Shown here: one piece after another, positions 35,520 to 44,115 of the stretch
Numbering within the stretch: position 1 is the first letter of the stretch
Layout: each line of letters opens with the position of its first letter
Assembly (NCBI GenBank): GCA_019873655.1
Contig: JAIOAU010000009.1
Location: 34,703-98,702, forward strand
Direction of reading: 5' to 3'
DNA length: 64,000 nucleotides
Source of the DNA: Chloroflexota bacterium
GTDB lineage: Bacteria; Chloroflexota; Anaerolineae; Anaerolineales; Villigracilaceae
Made by a program: the position numbers and the translations under genes
The notes under the pieces: model-generated
Told to the model about the DNA's origin: nothing
The model's input: the letters and a program-made list of their open reading frames with translations, nothing else
Databases searched by the model: none

Positions 35520-37827
35520 TCAATTTCGCCAACACGCTGACATAATCCTGCACATTCGGCGGGTTGAGCGCAATGATGGCCTCGATCGCCTGGATGGCCC
35601 CGGCCGTGTCGCCAGCGTCCAACAATAAGTCGCCCATCTCATCCAATTGAGCAACGGCCTCGGCCACCCGCCCCGCCTGGCGGTATTCCTCGGCCAGGAA
35701 ACGACGCAGTACCGGCTGAGAGGGATTCTCGTTGACCAGTTCCTCCAGAAAAGCCAGCGCCTGGCCCCGCTTGCCGCTGCTCTCCAAATGAGCGACCAGA
35801 CTTTCCAGTTCGGCGGCCGCCTGAGCCGGTTGGTTGAGGCGCAAATTCAGTTCGATGAGATTCTTGCGCACCGTCAGGTCTTCTGGCTCAAGAGTGCGAA
35901 TTTGCTCATAAACGCGGAGGGCCTGCCGCCAGTCGAGGCGCTGCATATCGATATCGGCCATGCGCTGGAGGAGTTTGACGCTCCAGGCGCGGTTGGCGCC
36001 GCCCTGTTGAGCCAGGCGCAGCGCCGTGGTGTAAGTCTTGCGGGCCATATCGAGTTCGGCCAGGCGGTAGTAAATATCCGCCAAGTCGAGGTACTCGCCG
36101 ATGGCTTCGTCCACCTGGCCGCGGTTGGCCAAGTGTTCGATCAGACGGGTACGAGCCGCCAAGTCCATCGGCGCGACTTCGACGATCCGCCGCAGCAAAT
36201 TGATGGCTTGATTGGACTCGCCGCGTACACTGTAGGCCTGCGCCACCACCGTAAACTTGGCAATCGCGTCGGCAATGCGCCCTTCTTGAATCAACAAATC
36301 GCCGATCAACGTGTGGAGAGGCAGATAGGTAGGAGCATATTTGAGGGAATGGAAAGCCTCGTCCATGGCCGAGCGCAGCCGCCCCGAACGCGCCAGTTGG
36401 TGCACCTTGCCAATCGCCTCGATCACCTGACTCGACTGAGCCTGCGCCAGCACTTCGGCCAGCGGCATGGGCGGCGCTCCCTCGCTCGGCTTGGGAAGTT
36501 GTTCGCGCGCCTGCAGAATCTGCGCCCGCCAGTTGGAACGCAGCAAGAGTTGCTCGATGTTCTTGATCAGTTGTGTCTGTTGATCGAGGCTCTCGGACTG
36601 ACGCATCGACTCAATCAGCGGCTCGTACAATTGGCCGATGGCGTCGGCCTGTTCGGGAGCGACCACCATCGTGTCCGCCAGGCGCAGCGCCTCGAGATAC
36701 TCGGCCACGGCGTCGGACAAACGCTCCATGCGCGCATAGATTTGTCCCATCAACAGACGCGCCCCGAGGGCATAGTCAATGTGCTTGACCGCGTGCTGTA
36801 AATACCGCAAGGCGCTTTCGAGCCGCGCGCCCTTGGCCCGCAAGACGCCCAGGTTGAAATACAGAGCCGGTTCGCGAAAGCCCAGTTCGAGGGCTTTTTC
36901 CAGTTCCTGAGCGGCCTGTTCTTCATTATTTCTCGTCTGCGCGTCGATGGCCTCGCCCAAATGCAGCACAATTTGCGTCAACTCACCGCGCTGCAGCGAG
37001 AGCGGCCCGGTGCCGCGCACGATCGCCTGCAAGCCGCGCTTCGAAAGGGTCGACTCGCTGCTCTCATCCGACAGGTCGAACAACACTTCCGCCAGGCGGG
37101 TCAACGCCTTTTGCCGGGCCTCGGCGATCGGATCGAGGCCCGACTCGGTCGGACGGGTACGCGCTTCGATCTGCTTGACTTGCGCCATGCGCAGCGGACC
37201 CGTGCCGCCTTTTGGGCGCATCGGCTTGGGCAGCAACTGTCCATTCTTCAGCAAGACTTGGGCCTGTTTGGCCTCCGGGCTGTTGGGAACGAGGCGCAGG
37301 GCGCGGCCGATTATCTCCGCCGCCCGGTCGGGCTGACCGGCGCGCTGCAGAAGGCTGGCCACGGCCAGGTACTCCGTCGCCGCCTGCTGGGGGCGGTTGA
37401 GACGTTCATGCACCAGCGCCAGGCGCGAATGAGCCGCGACATGGTCAGGGTCGAGCGTGGTGACCCGCAGCCAGTTTTCAATGGCCTTGTCGGGATTTTG
37501 TTCCTTGATGTAGAGTTCGGCCGCCTGGAGGGCTGCCTGAATCGCCAACTGTAGATTGCCGGTTCGCTCGGCGAGTTGCGCCACCTTCTCCAGCGGAATC
37601 GGATCGGCGGGAGTGACCTGCGCGGCGCGCTGATAGGCTTTGAGAGCATCTTCGTACTTCTGCAATTCATACAAAGCCAAACCCAGACTGGCCAGCGCCT
37701 TGGGGTCATCGGGGAATTCCTCCAACGCTTTGCGGTAGTATTCGGCAGCCTTTTCCCAGTTCTGGTCCCAGGCGGCCGAGTGGCCAGCGCTCATGGCTTT
37801 TCGAAACAGGTCTTCGCGTCCGGGCAT
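35509..37827 (-). CDS. Large TPR-repeat protein
   Basis: A 772-aa soluble protein made almost entirely of tetratricopeptide repeats. Clear repeats with A-x-x-x-Y-x-x-A spacing lie at 18-120 (WEKAAEYYRKALEEFPDDPKA, YEDALKAYQRAAQVTPADP), 120-200, 315-390 and 490-770. The stretch 205-310 is basic and less regular. No enzyme domain or signal peptide is present, so a scaffold role is likely. It starts 12 bp after polA on the same strand. Confidence 0.88.
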   Translation of the reverse strand: MPGREDLFRKAMSAGHSAAWDQNWEKAAEYYRKALEEFPDDPKALASLGLALYELQKYEDALKAYQRAAQVTPADPIPLEKVAQLAERTGNLQLAIQAALQAAELYIKEQNPDKAIENWLRVTTLDPDHVAAHSRLALVHERLNRPQQAATEYLAVASLLQRAGQPDRAAEIIGRALRLVPNSPEAKQAQVLLKNGQLLPKPMRPKGGTGPLRMAQVKQIEARTRPTESGLDPIAEARQKALTRLAEVLFDLSDESSESTLSKRGLQAIVRGTGPLSLQRGELTQIVLHLGEAIDAQTRNNEEQAAQELEKALELGFREPALYFNLGVLRAKGARLESALRYLQHAVKHIDYALGARLLMGQIYARMERLSDAVAEYLEALRLADTMVVAPEQADAIGQLYEPLIESMRQSESLDQQTQLIKNIEQLLLRSNWRAQILQAREQLPKPSEGAPPMPLAEVLAQAQSSQVIEAIGKVHQLARSGRLRSAMDEAFHSLKYAPTYLPLHTLIGDLLIQEGRIADAIAKFTVVAQAYSVRGESNQAINLLRRIVEVAPMDLAARTRLIEHLANRGQVDEAIGEYLDLADIYYRLAELDMARKTYTTALRLAQQGGANRAWSVKLLQRMADIDMQRLDWRQALRVYEQIRTLEPEDLTVRKNLIELNLRLNQPAQAAAELESLVAHLESSGKRGQALAFLEELVNENPSQPVLRRFLAEEYRQAGRVAEAVAQLDEMGDLLLDAGDTAGAIQAIEAIIALNPPNVQDYVSVLAKLKGS

Positions 37828-37839
37828 AGGATTCTCTCG

Positions 37840-40653
37840 TCAGGGTGCAATCGGCGTCATTTCGTCCCAGTTGACGCCCCAGCGTGCCTCGGTGGTCAGA
37901 GGAATAGAAAGCGGATAGGCGTTTTCCATCACCTGCGCCGCCAGCCGGGCGGTTTCGTCCAACTCGGCCTGCGGACATTCGAGCACCAGTTCGTCGTGAA
38001 CTTGCAGGAGCATTTGGGCATGCAGTCCGGCCGCGGCCAGGGCGGGCGGGATGCGAATCATAGCAATCTTCATTATATCAGCAGCCGTGCCCTGGATGGG
38101 AGCGTTGATGGCCTCGCGTTCTTCGCGGTTGCGCAGCGCCTGATTGAGCGCGCCTTTGAGCGCCGGAAAATAACGCCGCCGCCCAAGCAGCGTCTCTACA
38201 TAACCTTTCTCACGCGCCTGACGGCGGATCGCATCCAGATATTCTTTGACGCGCGGGAACTGGCGAAAATAGGCTTTGACGAACTCCTCCGACTCTGCCA
38301 GGGTGAGTTCGGTGGAACGCGTCAGACCGAAGGCCGACATGCCGTAAATCAGGCCGAAGTTGACCGCCTTGGCGTGGCGACGCTGCTCGCGCGTCACCGC
38401 TTCAAGCGGGACGCCGTAGATGGCCGCCGCCGTAGCGGCGTGGATGTCCTGCCCGGCGCGGAAGGCGGCCAGCATCGCCTCGTCGCCGGACATGTGGGCC
38501 ACGATTCGCAGTTCGATCTGCGAATAATCGAGGGAGAGAAGCGCATTGCCCGGCCCGGCGACGAAACCGCGCCGCACCCGCCGCCCCAGTTCAGTGCGAA
38601 TGGGGATGTTCTGCAGATTAGGGTTGGAGGAGGAAAGCCGCCCAGTGACCACGGCCGTCTGGCTGAAAGAGGTGTGCACCCGCCCCGTCTGGGGATGGAT
38701 TTGAGCGGGCAGGGCATCCACGTAGGTGGATTTGAGTTTGGCGAGTTCGCGGTATTCCAGCACCAGGTCCACGACCGGGTGCTGGCCGCGCAATTCCTCG
38801 AGCACATCGGCGGCGGTCGAATAATGCCCGGAGGCCGTCTTGCGGCCGCGGTCGGGCGGCGGCAGGCGCAGGGTCCCAAAGAGAACGTCGGATAACTGCT
38901 GGGTCGAGTTGATGTTGAAAGTCTTCCCGACCGCCTGATAGACCTGCGTCTCGAGGTCGGCCATGCGCTGGCTGAGTTCCTGCGAGAAGGCGGCGAAGAA
39001 CGCCCGGTCGAGGGCCACGCCGGCCAGTTCCATCTCGGCCAGCACCGAGACGAGCGGCATTTCGACCTCGGCAAAGAGGGCCGGCAGTTTGGGCAGGCGA
39101 GCCAGTTCGGCCTCCAGCACGGGCTTGAGGCGCAGGACGGCTTCGGCGTCGGCGGCGGCGTAGGCGGCCGCCTCGGCGACGCCGACCTCGGCCATCGAGC
39201 GCTGATTCTTGCCCGAGCCGATCAGGTCTTCGATGTGGGTCATCTCCAGGCCGAGGCGGGCGGCGGCCAGGTTCTTCAGGCCCAGGTTGCGCGAGGCCGG
39301 GTCGAGCAGCCACTCGGCCACCATGGTGTCGAAGGCCAGGGGGGCAGGGCGCAGGCCGTGACGGGCCAGCACAACGTAGTCGTACTTGAGATGATGACCC
39401 ACCTTCGGCAGGCGCGGATCGGTGAGCGGGCCGCGCAGGGCCGCCAGGACCTGTTCGAGCGGCAACTGCGCCCCGGCGCGGTGCCCGACCGGAAGGTACC
39501 AGCCCTCCCCCTCCCGACAGGCAAGGGCGATTCCCACCAGGTCGGCGGTCATTTCGTCGGTCGAGGTGGTTTCGGTATCGAAGGAAAGACAGGCGGAGGA
39601 GGAAACAGCGGACAGCAGGGATTGCAGCGCCTCGGGCGAATCGACCACCCGAACCTGGATGCCCGCCGCCGGCGGGGCCGTCTCGATTCTGACCTGCGGC
39701 CTGGTCGCCGCCGACGGAGGCGGCGTCTCGCCGAAGAGGCTCAACTGCGTCCCGGGGGCTGGCGCGGCCGCCTGGCCGGTCAATTTGTGCAGTTTGTCGA
39801 GCAGCGACCGGAATTCGAGTTCGCGGAAGAGGGCCTCCAGGCGCGCCGGGTCGAAGGCGTCGGGGCGGGCCTGCTCGAGGTCGATCGAGATTGGCAAGTC
39901 GGTGCGGATGCGGGCCAGGTCGCGGCTCAGGTAGGCCAGGTCGCGCCCGGCCTCCAGTTTGCTGCGCCAGCGCGGCTCGATTTCTTCCAGGTGGGCGTAG
40001 ATGCCGTCCAGCGTGCCGTAGCGGGCCAGCAGGCTCTCGGCGGTCTTTTCGCCCACGCCCGGCACCCCGGGGATGTTGTCGGACTTGTCGCCGACCAGGG
40101 CTTTGTAATCCACCACCTGGTCCGGGCGGACGCCCAGTTTCCTGACCACGTCTTCGGGGGTGATGTAGGTCTGGTCGTCGCCGGCCAGATAGACGACCGT
40201 GCGATCGTCCACCAGTTGCAGCAGGTCGCGGTCGCCGGTGATGATTTTGACGCCCAGGCCTTGCCCGGCGGCCCAGCGGGCGGCCGAGCCGAGCAGGTCA
40301 TCGGCCTCGTAGCCCTCCACTTCCAGCCGCGGCACGTTGAGGGCGTCCACCACCTGGCGGATGCGCTCCATCTGCGGGCGCAGGTCGTCGGGCATCTTGG
40401 CGCGGGTGGCTTTATAGTCGGGGAAAAGTTGGTCGCGGAACGTCTTGCCGGTGTCGAAGGCGACGGCCAGGTAATCGGGTTTGTCCTGCTCGTAGAGGCG
40501 CAGCAATTCGCGGGCGAAGCCATAGACCCCGGCGGTCGGCTCGCCTTTGGAAGTCTGCCAGCGGGTCGCCGCGCCGGGGGCGTAGCCGGTCAGGGCGAAG
40601 TACATGCGATAGGCCAGCGCATGGCCGTCGACGAGGTAGAGGGTGGGAGGCAT
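37840..40653 (-). CDS. polA: DNA polymerase I
   Basis: A 937-aa three-domain polymerase. The 5' nuclease spans about 1-300 (YLVDGHALAYRMYFAL, GVYGFARELLRL, KALVGDKSDNIPGVPGVGEKTA). The 3'-5' exonuclease region (320-510) keeps the metal motif SFDTETTSTDEM, so proofreading may be active, unlike Taq. The polymerase has LLSLDYSQIELRIVAHMSGD, RRHAKAVNFGLIYGMSAFGL and LQVHDELVLECP. It has all parts expected for replication primer removal and repair. The TPR gene follows at 12 bp. Confidence 0.97.
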   Translation of the reverse strand: MPPTLYLVDGHALAYRMYFALTGYAPGAATRWQTSKGEPTAGVYGFARELLRLYEQDKPDYLAVAFDTGKTFRDQLFPDYKATRAKMPDDLRPQMERIRQVVDALNVPRLEVEGYEADDLLGSAARWAAGQGLGVKIITGDRDLLQLVDDRTVVYLAGDDQTYITPEDVVRKLGVRPDQVVDYKALVGDKSDNIPGVPGVGEKTAESLLARYGTLDGIYAHLEEIEPRWRSKLEAGRDLAYLSRDLARIRTDLPISIDLEQARPDAFDPARLEALFRELEFRSLLDKLHKLTGQAAAPAPGTQLSLFGETPPPSAATRPQVRIETAPPAAGIQVRVVDSPEALQSLLSAVSSSACLSFDTETTSTDEMTADLVGIALACREGEGWYLPVGHRAGAQLPLEQVLAALRGPLTDPRLPKVGHHLKYDYVVLARHGLRPAPLAFDTMVAEWLLDPASRNLGLKNLAAARLGLEMTHIEDLIGSGKNQRSMAEVGVAEAAAYAAADAEAVLRLKPVLEAELARLPKLPALFAEVEMPLVSVLAEMELAGVALDRAFFAAFSQELSQRMADLETQVYQAVGKTFNINSTQQLSDVLFGTLRLPPPDRGRKTASGHYSTAADVLEELRGQHPVVDLVLEYRELAKLKSTYVDALPAQIHPQTGRVHTSFSQTAVVTGRLSSSNPNLQNIPIRTELGRRVRRGFVAGPGNALLSLDYSQIELRIVAHMSGDEAMLAAFRAGQDIHAATAAAIYGVPLEAVTREQRRHAKAVNFGLIYGMSAFGLTRSTELTLAESEEFVKAYFRQFPRVKEYLDAIRRQAREKGYVETLLGRRRYFPALKGALNQALRNREEREAINAPIQGTAADIMKIAMIRIPPALAAAGLHAQMLLQVHDELVLECPQAELDETARLAAQVMENAYPLSIPLTTEARWGVNWDEMTPIAP

Positions 40654-40822
40654 GGCAGTTCGATTTTACCGCAAGTGGACGCAAGCGGCGAAGGGAGAAA
40701 AGATTGAAAACATGATTCACCCCAAATTTAACCATTGTGGGTAGAATGAGCCCCCACCCCTGCCCTCGCGAAGCACACCCGCAGGGTGCTCCCCCACAAT
40801 TCGGGGGAGGGGGAATTGAATT

Positions 40823-40861
40823 GGGGGTTGTGGGAGCAGAAGATCTGCTCCCACAACCCCC
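40823..40861. repeat. 18-bp perfect inverted repeat
   Basis: Arms 40823-40840 and 40844-40861 match perfectly around a 3-nt loop. Flanking hairpins include CACCC/GGGTG near 40780, TCCCCC/GGGGGA near 40792-40808 and CTCCCCC/GGGGGAG at 40868-40896. This resembles repetitive extragenic palindromes. Confidence 0.7.
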
Positions 40862-40920
40862 TCTTCTCTCCCCCGTCCCTTTAGGGAAGGGGGGAGGGTC
40901 CAAAAAAACAGCCTATACAA

Positions 40921-40957
40921 CAAAAAACTCACCCTGAAGATTAAATTCGGGATGAGT
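40921..40957 (-). terminator. Terminator of the receiver-TnpA gene
   Basis: On the minus strand ACTCATCCC pairs with GGGTGAGT (40949-40957 and 40927-40934), followed by TTTTTTG. Confidence 0.7.
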
Positions 40958-40980
40958 CATGTTCAGGGCTTTGGAATTCG

Positions 40981-42585
40981 TCATCGTAGCGGCTGGGAAA
41001 TGCCTTGCCGCTGGCGGGTCTGGGCGATGAATTCTTTGACCAGTTGCTGAGGCGGCAGATTGGTCCCGCCCATAATCAGGTAGCCGGGCGCCCAAAAATC
41101 GCCGGAGGGGTTTTCTTTCTTGAAACGCGGAAAATCGGCAAAGATTTTTTCCGAAGTGTGCTGGCGGATGATGCGCATCAGGTAACCGGGCGAGGTGGCA
41201 GGCGGGACGTTGACAATCCACTGCAAGTAATCGGGCCGCACGGCGATTTGTTCCAGCCGCCAGCCAAAAGCGACGCAAATTTCCGGCAGCCACTCTCCCA
41301 GACGGTCGGCCAGGTCGCCGGTCAGGTGGTGCTGGGCAAAGCGCGGAATGAGCAGGCAGGCGTAACTGAGGTTGTACACCGAGGGCGAGGCCGGCTCAAG
41401 GACGATTTTGCGCGCCACTTCGGGGATCGAGCGCGGCTGAGAGGCGGCTACCGGCGCCGGGGTCGGCTCGACCTCCTCGCGCTTCTTCTTTTGCGCCCGC
41501 GACTGGCGCGTCACCGCCGTCGGTTCGACCCGCTCGATCTCGTGCTGGCGGGTCACCGCCGTGGGGTCAATCTCCTGCACCTGGCTGCTGCGGCGGGTCT
41601 CCTCCACGCTGCTGGCAGGAGCCAGACGCACGGCCGGGGAACTCTCGAGGCTGAAGCGCGGGGATTGCGGGAGCGCGCCCTCCAGGCCGGGGACGCGCGA
41701 GAGGCCGGGAATCCCATCGGGGGTCTTTGGCGGATTGGGCGGCGGGATGCTGCCGAGGATGTCGGCCACGGCGGCCGCCTGCTCCTCCTCGCTCATCTCG
41801 GACAGGGCCTGCGGGTCGGGTTCGGGAGCGACCGAGAGCAGACGCACCAGGTTGGTCGCCTGGCTGCGGATGGTGCTGAAGGGCGTCTCGGCGTCGAAGA
41901 TGAGGGCCAACACCATGCCGCTCGCCAGGCTGGTGGCGTAGAGCATATGCTCGGCGTTGGTGGTCTGCAAACGGACGAAACGCACCAGGTCGCTCTCTTC
42001 CTGGCGGTCCCAATACCGGGAGACTGTCTCGGCCAGTTCGCGGGCGGCCTCCTGGGGCAATTGACCGGCGTAGGCCCACAGGGCGTCGTCGCGGGTGATG
42101 AGGGCGGCCTGGGCCGAGGATTCGAGCGTCAGGCGGGTCAGGTGTTGAGCGGCGCGGTTGACGTCGGAAAGCCAGGGCAGATCGGCCTTCGAGCGGCCAG
42201 CAGGCCGACGCGCCTCTTCCGCGCCGGACTTCTCTGGGAAGAAGCGATACATCATCTCCAGCAAATCGGGCAGGTAGAAGGGCTTGGAGAGATGGCCGTC
42301 GGCGTCCACGCCATCCAGCGGTTGCTGCCAGCCGCTTTCGGAAACGAGGACGAGTTTGATGTCGGGATTGGCCTGACGCAGCCGTTTGGCCACTTCGGCG
42401 ACGTCGTCATCCAGTTGAGCGACATCAAGAAATGCCAGGGGGATCGTTTTCTCCCTGGCATAGGCCGCGGCGGCGTGACTCTGGCCGGTCACACGGACGC
42501 TGAAACGACGGGTCTCCTCCAGTTCGTGACGGAGCAGTTCCCCAAAGATGCTGTCCAGGGTGATGACCAACAAGGATGTTGCCAT
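40981..42585 (-). CDS. Receiver - roadblock/LC7 - degenerate IS200-type TnpA fusion
   Basis: A 534-aa protein. Residues 1-125 have a response-regulator receiver pattern with Asp in AFLDVAQ and Lys in LSKPF. Residues 145-255 resemble a roadblock/LC7 domain (AALITRDDALWAYAGQLP ... MVLALIFDAETPFSTI). A low-complexity linker (270-400) follows, with the repeat PTAVTRQ. Residues 408-530 align by eye to IS200/IS605 TnpA: VYNLSYACLLIPRF, RPDYLQWIVNVPP, FWAPGYLIMGGT, LVKEFIAQ. The HUH motif (HxH) is replaced by DYLQ and the catalytic Tyr by Phe, so it should not transpose and may recognise DNA or RNA hairpins. Confidence 0.78.
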   Translation of the reverse strand: MATSLLVITLDSIFGELLRHELEETRRFSVRVTGQSHAAAAYAREKTIPLAFLDVAQLDDDVAEVAKRLRQANPDIKLVLVSESGWQQPLDGVDADGHLSKPFYLPDLLEMMYRFFPEKSGAEEARRPAGRSKADLPWLSDVNRAAQHLTRLTLESSAQAALITRDDALWAYAGQLPQEAARELAETVSRYWDRQEESDLVRFVRLQTTNAEHMLYATSLASGMVLALIFDAETPFSTIRSQATNLVRLLSVAPEPDPQALSEMSEEEQAAAVADILGSIPPPNPPKTPDGIPGLSRVPGLEGALPQSPRFSLESSPAVRLAPASSVEETRRSSQVQEIDPTAVTRQHEIERVEPTAVTRQSRAQKKKREEVEPTPAPVAASQPRSIPEVARKIVLEPASPSVYNLSYACLLIPRFAQHHLTGDLADRLGEWLPEICVAFGWRLEQIAVRPDYLQWIVNVPPATSPGYLMRIIRQHTSEKIFADFPRFKKENPSGDFWAPGYLIMGGTNLPPQQLVKEFIAQTRQRQGISQPLR

Positions 42586-42592
42586 CGTTAAA

Positions 42593-42621
42593 AGTGTATC
42601 ACCACCCGCTCATACAGGCAA
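42593..42621 (-). promoter_or_regulatory. Promoter of the receiver-TnpA gene, apparently leaderless
   Basis: On the minus strand TTGCCT (42616-42621), 17-bp spacer, TACACT (42593-42598). The predicted transcript start falls within about one base of the ATG at 42585, which has no ribosome site. Confidence 0.45.
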
Positions 42622-42672
42622 GTAAGACATCCGGATTGTCAGGAATCTCTAAAGTGGCCCTTTCCGGCGCTC

Positions 42673-42900
42673 TCAGCCGACCGCCTCGTTTGGCTGCGGG
42701 CCGACAATCCAGTACGCCACCGCTCCCAGGATGGGAATCAAGACAATCAACAGCGCCCAGACGGCGCGGGCGGCGTCGGAGATTTTTTGCTTGCGCAAAC
42801 CAAACAGGGCAAGCAACGCGCAAAGAACCCAGGCTGCCACAACCAGGCATTGCAGGGACTGCACCAGCCAGAACATCCAGCGGAAATTTTCGATATTCAT
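42673..42900 (-). CDS. Small membrane protein, PLDc_N-like
   Basis: A 75-aa protein with two hydrophobic helices (about 10-32 and 47-67) separated by LRKQKISDAARAVWALL, and the end GAVAYWIVGP, which fits the PLD-nuclease N-terminal (PLDc_N) small-protein family. ATG 42900 is preferred because GGAGG lies 8 nt upstream; ATG 42933 is possible. The function is unknown. Confidence 0.72.
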   Translation of the reverse strand: MNIENFRWMFWLVQSLQCLVVAAWVLCALLALFGLRKQKISDAARAVWALLIVLIPILGAVAYWIVGPQPNEAVG

Positions 42901-42971
42901 ATCGGCGGCCTCCATTGACTGCTCAGCGGTCAAGATTTTAGAACATTATACACGCATCTGCAGACATCCCT

Positions 42972-42977
42972 TATAAT
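42972..42977 (+). promoter_or_regulatory. -10 box of SIS-domain gene
   Basis: A perfect TATAAT lies 17 bp before the ATG at 42995. The leader would be about 11 nt and contains GGAGG at 6 nt from the start. No clear -35. Confidence 0.5.
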
Positions 42978-42994
42978 TCGGGCGGAGGCAACCG

Positions 42995-44032
42995 ATGACC
43001 TTACACACAGAAATCCTGGAACAACCCGAATGCCTGGCGCGCCTGCTCGAAGACGGGCGCGTCGAGGCGGAACGCATCGCGGCGGCCATTCGCAGCCGCG
43101 CCCCTCGTTTCGTCTTCCTGGCCGCCCGCGGCACGTCCGACAACGCCGGTCGCTATGCGAATTACCTGTGGGGAGCGCAAAACGGCCTGCCGCTGGCCCT
43201 GGCCACTCCGTCGCTCTTTACATATTATTGCCAGCCGCCGCAATTGAAAGATGCCCTGGTGGTGGGCGTCTCGCAATCGGGTAAATCGCCCGACATCGTC
43301 AGCGTGATCGAGGAGGGACGCCGCCAGGGCTGCCTGACCCTGTCCATCACCAACGCGCCCGCTTCGCCGCTGGCTCAAGCCTCCGATTTGGTCCTGGATA
43401 TCCGCGCCGGCGAGGAAAAGGCCGTCGCCGCGACCAAAACGTACACGACCGAGTTGATGGCCATTGCCATGATCTCAGCCGCTCTGCGCGGCGACAAAAC
43501 CTTGTGGCGCGATCTCGGCCGGGCGCCCCGCTGGGTGGAAGCCGTGCTCAAACTCGACGGTCAGATCGGCCAATTGGCCGAACGCTATCGTTACATGAAC
43601 CTGTGCGTGGTGCTGGGGCGCGGCTTCAACTACGCCACCGCCTTCGAATGGGCGCTCAAACTCAAGGAACTGACTTATATCATCGCCGAGCCTTATTCGT
43701 CCGCCGATTTCCAGCACGGGCCGATTGCGATGGTGGAGGGCGGTTTTCCGGTGATGGCCGTAGCGCCGCAAGGCAAGGTGTTCGACTCGATGCTGGGCAT
43801 GCTCGGACGCCTGCGCAAGGAGCACAACGCCGAACTGGTGGTCATCTCCGACGCGCCCGAGGCGCTCTCGCTGGCGCAATCCCCCATCCGGCTGCCCGCC
43901 GGGATCCCCGAATGGCTGACGCCGCTGGTCGCCATCGTCGCCGGGCAATTGTTCGCCTATCATCTGACGCGCGCCAAAGGGTACGACACCGAGAAGCCGC
44001 GCAGCATCGGCAAGATCACTGAGACCCATTGA
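42995..44032 (+). CDS. Double-SIS sugar-phosphate isomerase/deaminase
   Basis: A 345-aa protein with two SIS domains (about 30-165 and 190-330). ARGTSDNAGRYANYL, GVSQSGKSPDIV, EKAVAATKTYT and SSADFQHGPIAMV are as in the isomerase half of GlmS, but the glutaminase domain is absent. Stand-alone enzymes of this type include glucosamine-6-phosphate deaminases (NagB-II, AgaS). Next to an amino-sugar operon this is the likeliest role: glucosamine-6-phosphate to fructose-6-phosphate plus ammonia. It is convergent to that operon. Confidence 0.87.
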   Translation: MTLHTEILEQPECLARLLEDGRVEAERIAAAIRSRAPRFVFLAARGTSDNAGRYANYLWGAQNGLPLALATPSLFTYYCQPPQLKDALVVGVSQSGKSPDIVSVIEEGRRQGCLTLSITNAPASPLAQASDLVLDIRAGEEKAVAATKTYTTELMAIAMISAALRGDKTLWRDLGRAPRWVEAVLKLDGQIGQLAERYRYMNLCVVLGRGFNYATAFEWALKLKELTYIIAEPYSSADFQHGPIAMVEGGFPVMAVAPQGKVFDSMLGMLGRLRKEHNAELVVISDAPEALSLAQSPIRLPAGIPEWLTPLVAIVAGQLFAYHLTRAKGYDTEKPRSIGKITETH

Positions 44033-44048
44033 ATTCCCGAAGCGCCGG

Positions 44049-44085
44049 AGTCATCAGCCGCAGGATTTCCCTGCGGCTGATGACT
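44049..44085. terminator. 16-bp perfect hairpin between convergent genes
   Basis: Arms 44049-44064 and 44070-44085 match perfectly with a 5-nt loop. It lies between the ends of the SIS gene and the ChbG gene and probably terminates both, although no T run follows. Confidence 0.6.
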
Positions 44086-44115
44086 AAGGAGGAGGAAGAT
44101 GAAGGCCCGACAGAC

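Larger units (their letters stand above)
40654..40980. other. 327-bp intergenic region with hairpin cluster
   Basis: No gene is seen. It contains the terminator of the TnpA-fusion gene, at least four successive hairpins between about 40770 and 40896, and a TAAAAT box near the polA start on the minus strand. Confidence 0.6.

Noticed and set aside
39235..40707. 490-codon open frame on the plus strand
   Set aside because: Antisense to polA, whose motifs are complete.
40981..42585. Annotation as an active insertion sequence
   Set aside because: The catalytic His pair and Tyr are missing, the domain is fused to signalling domains, and no element ends or target duplication are seen.
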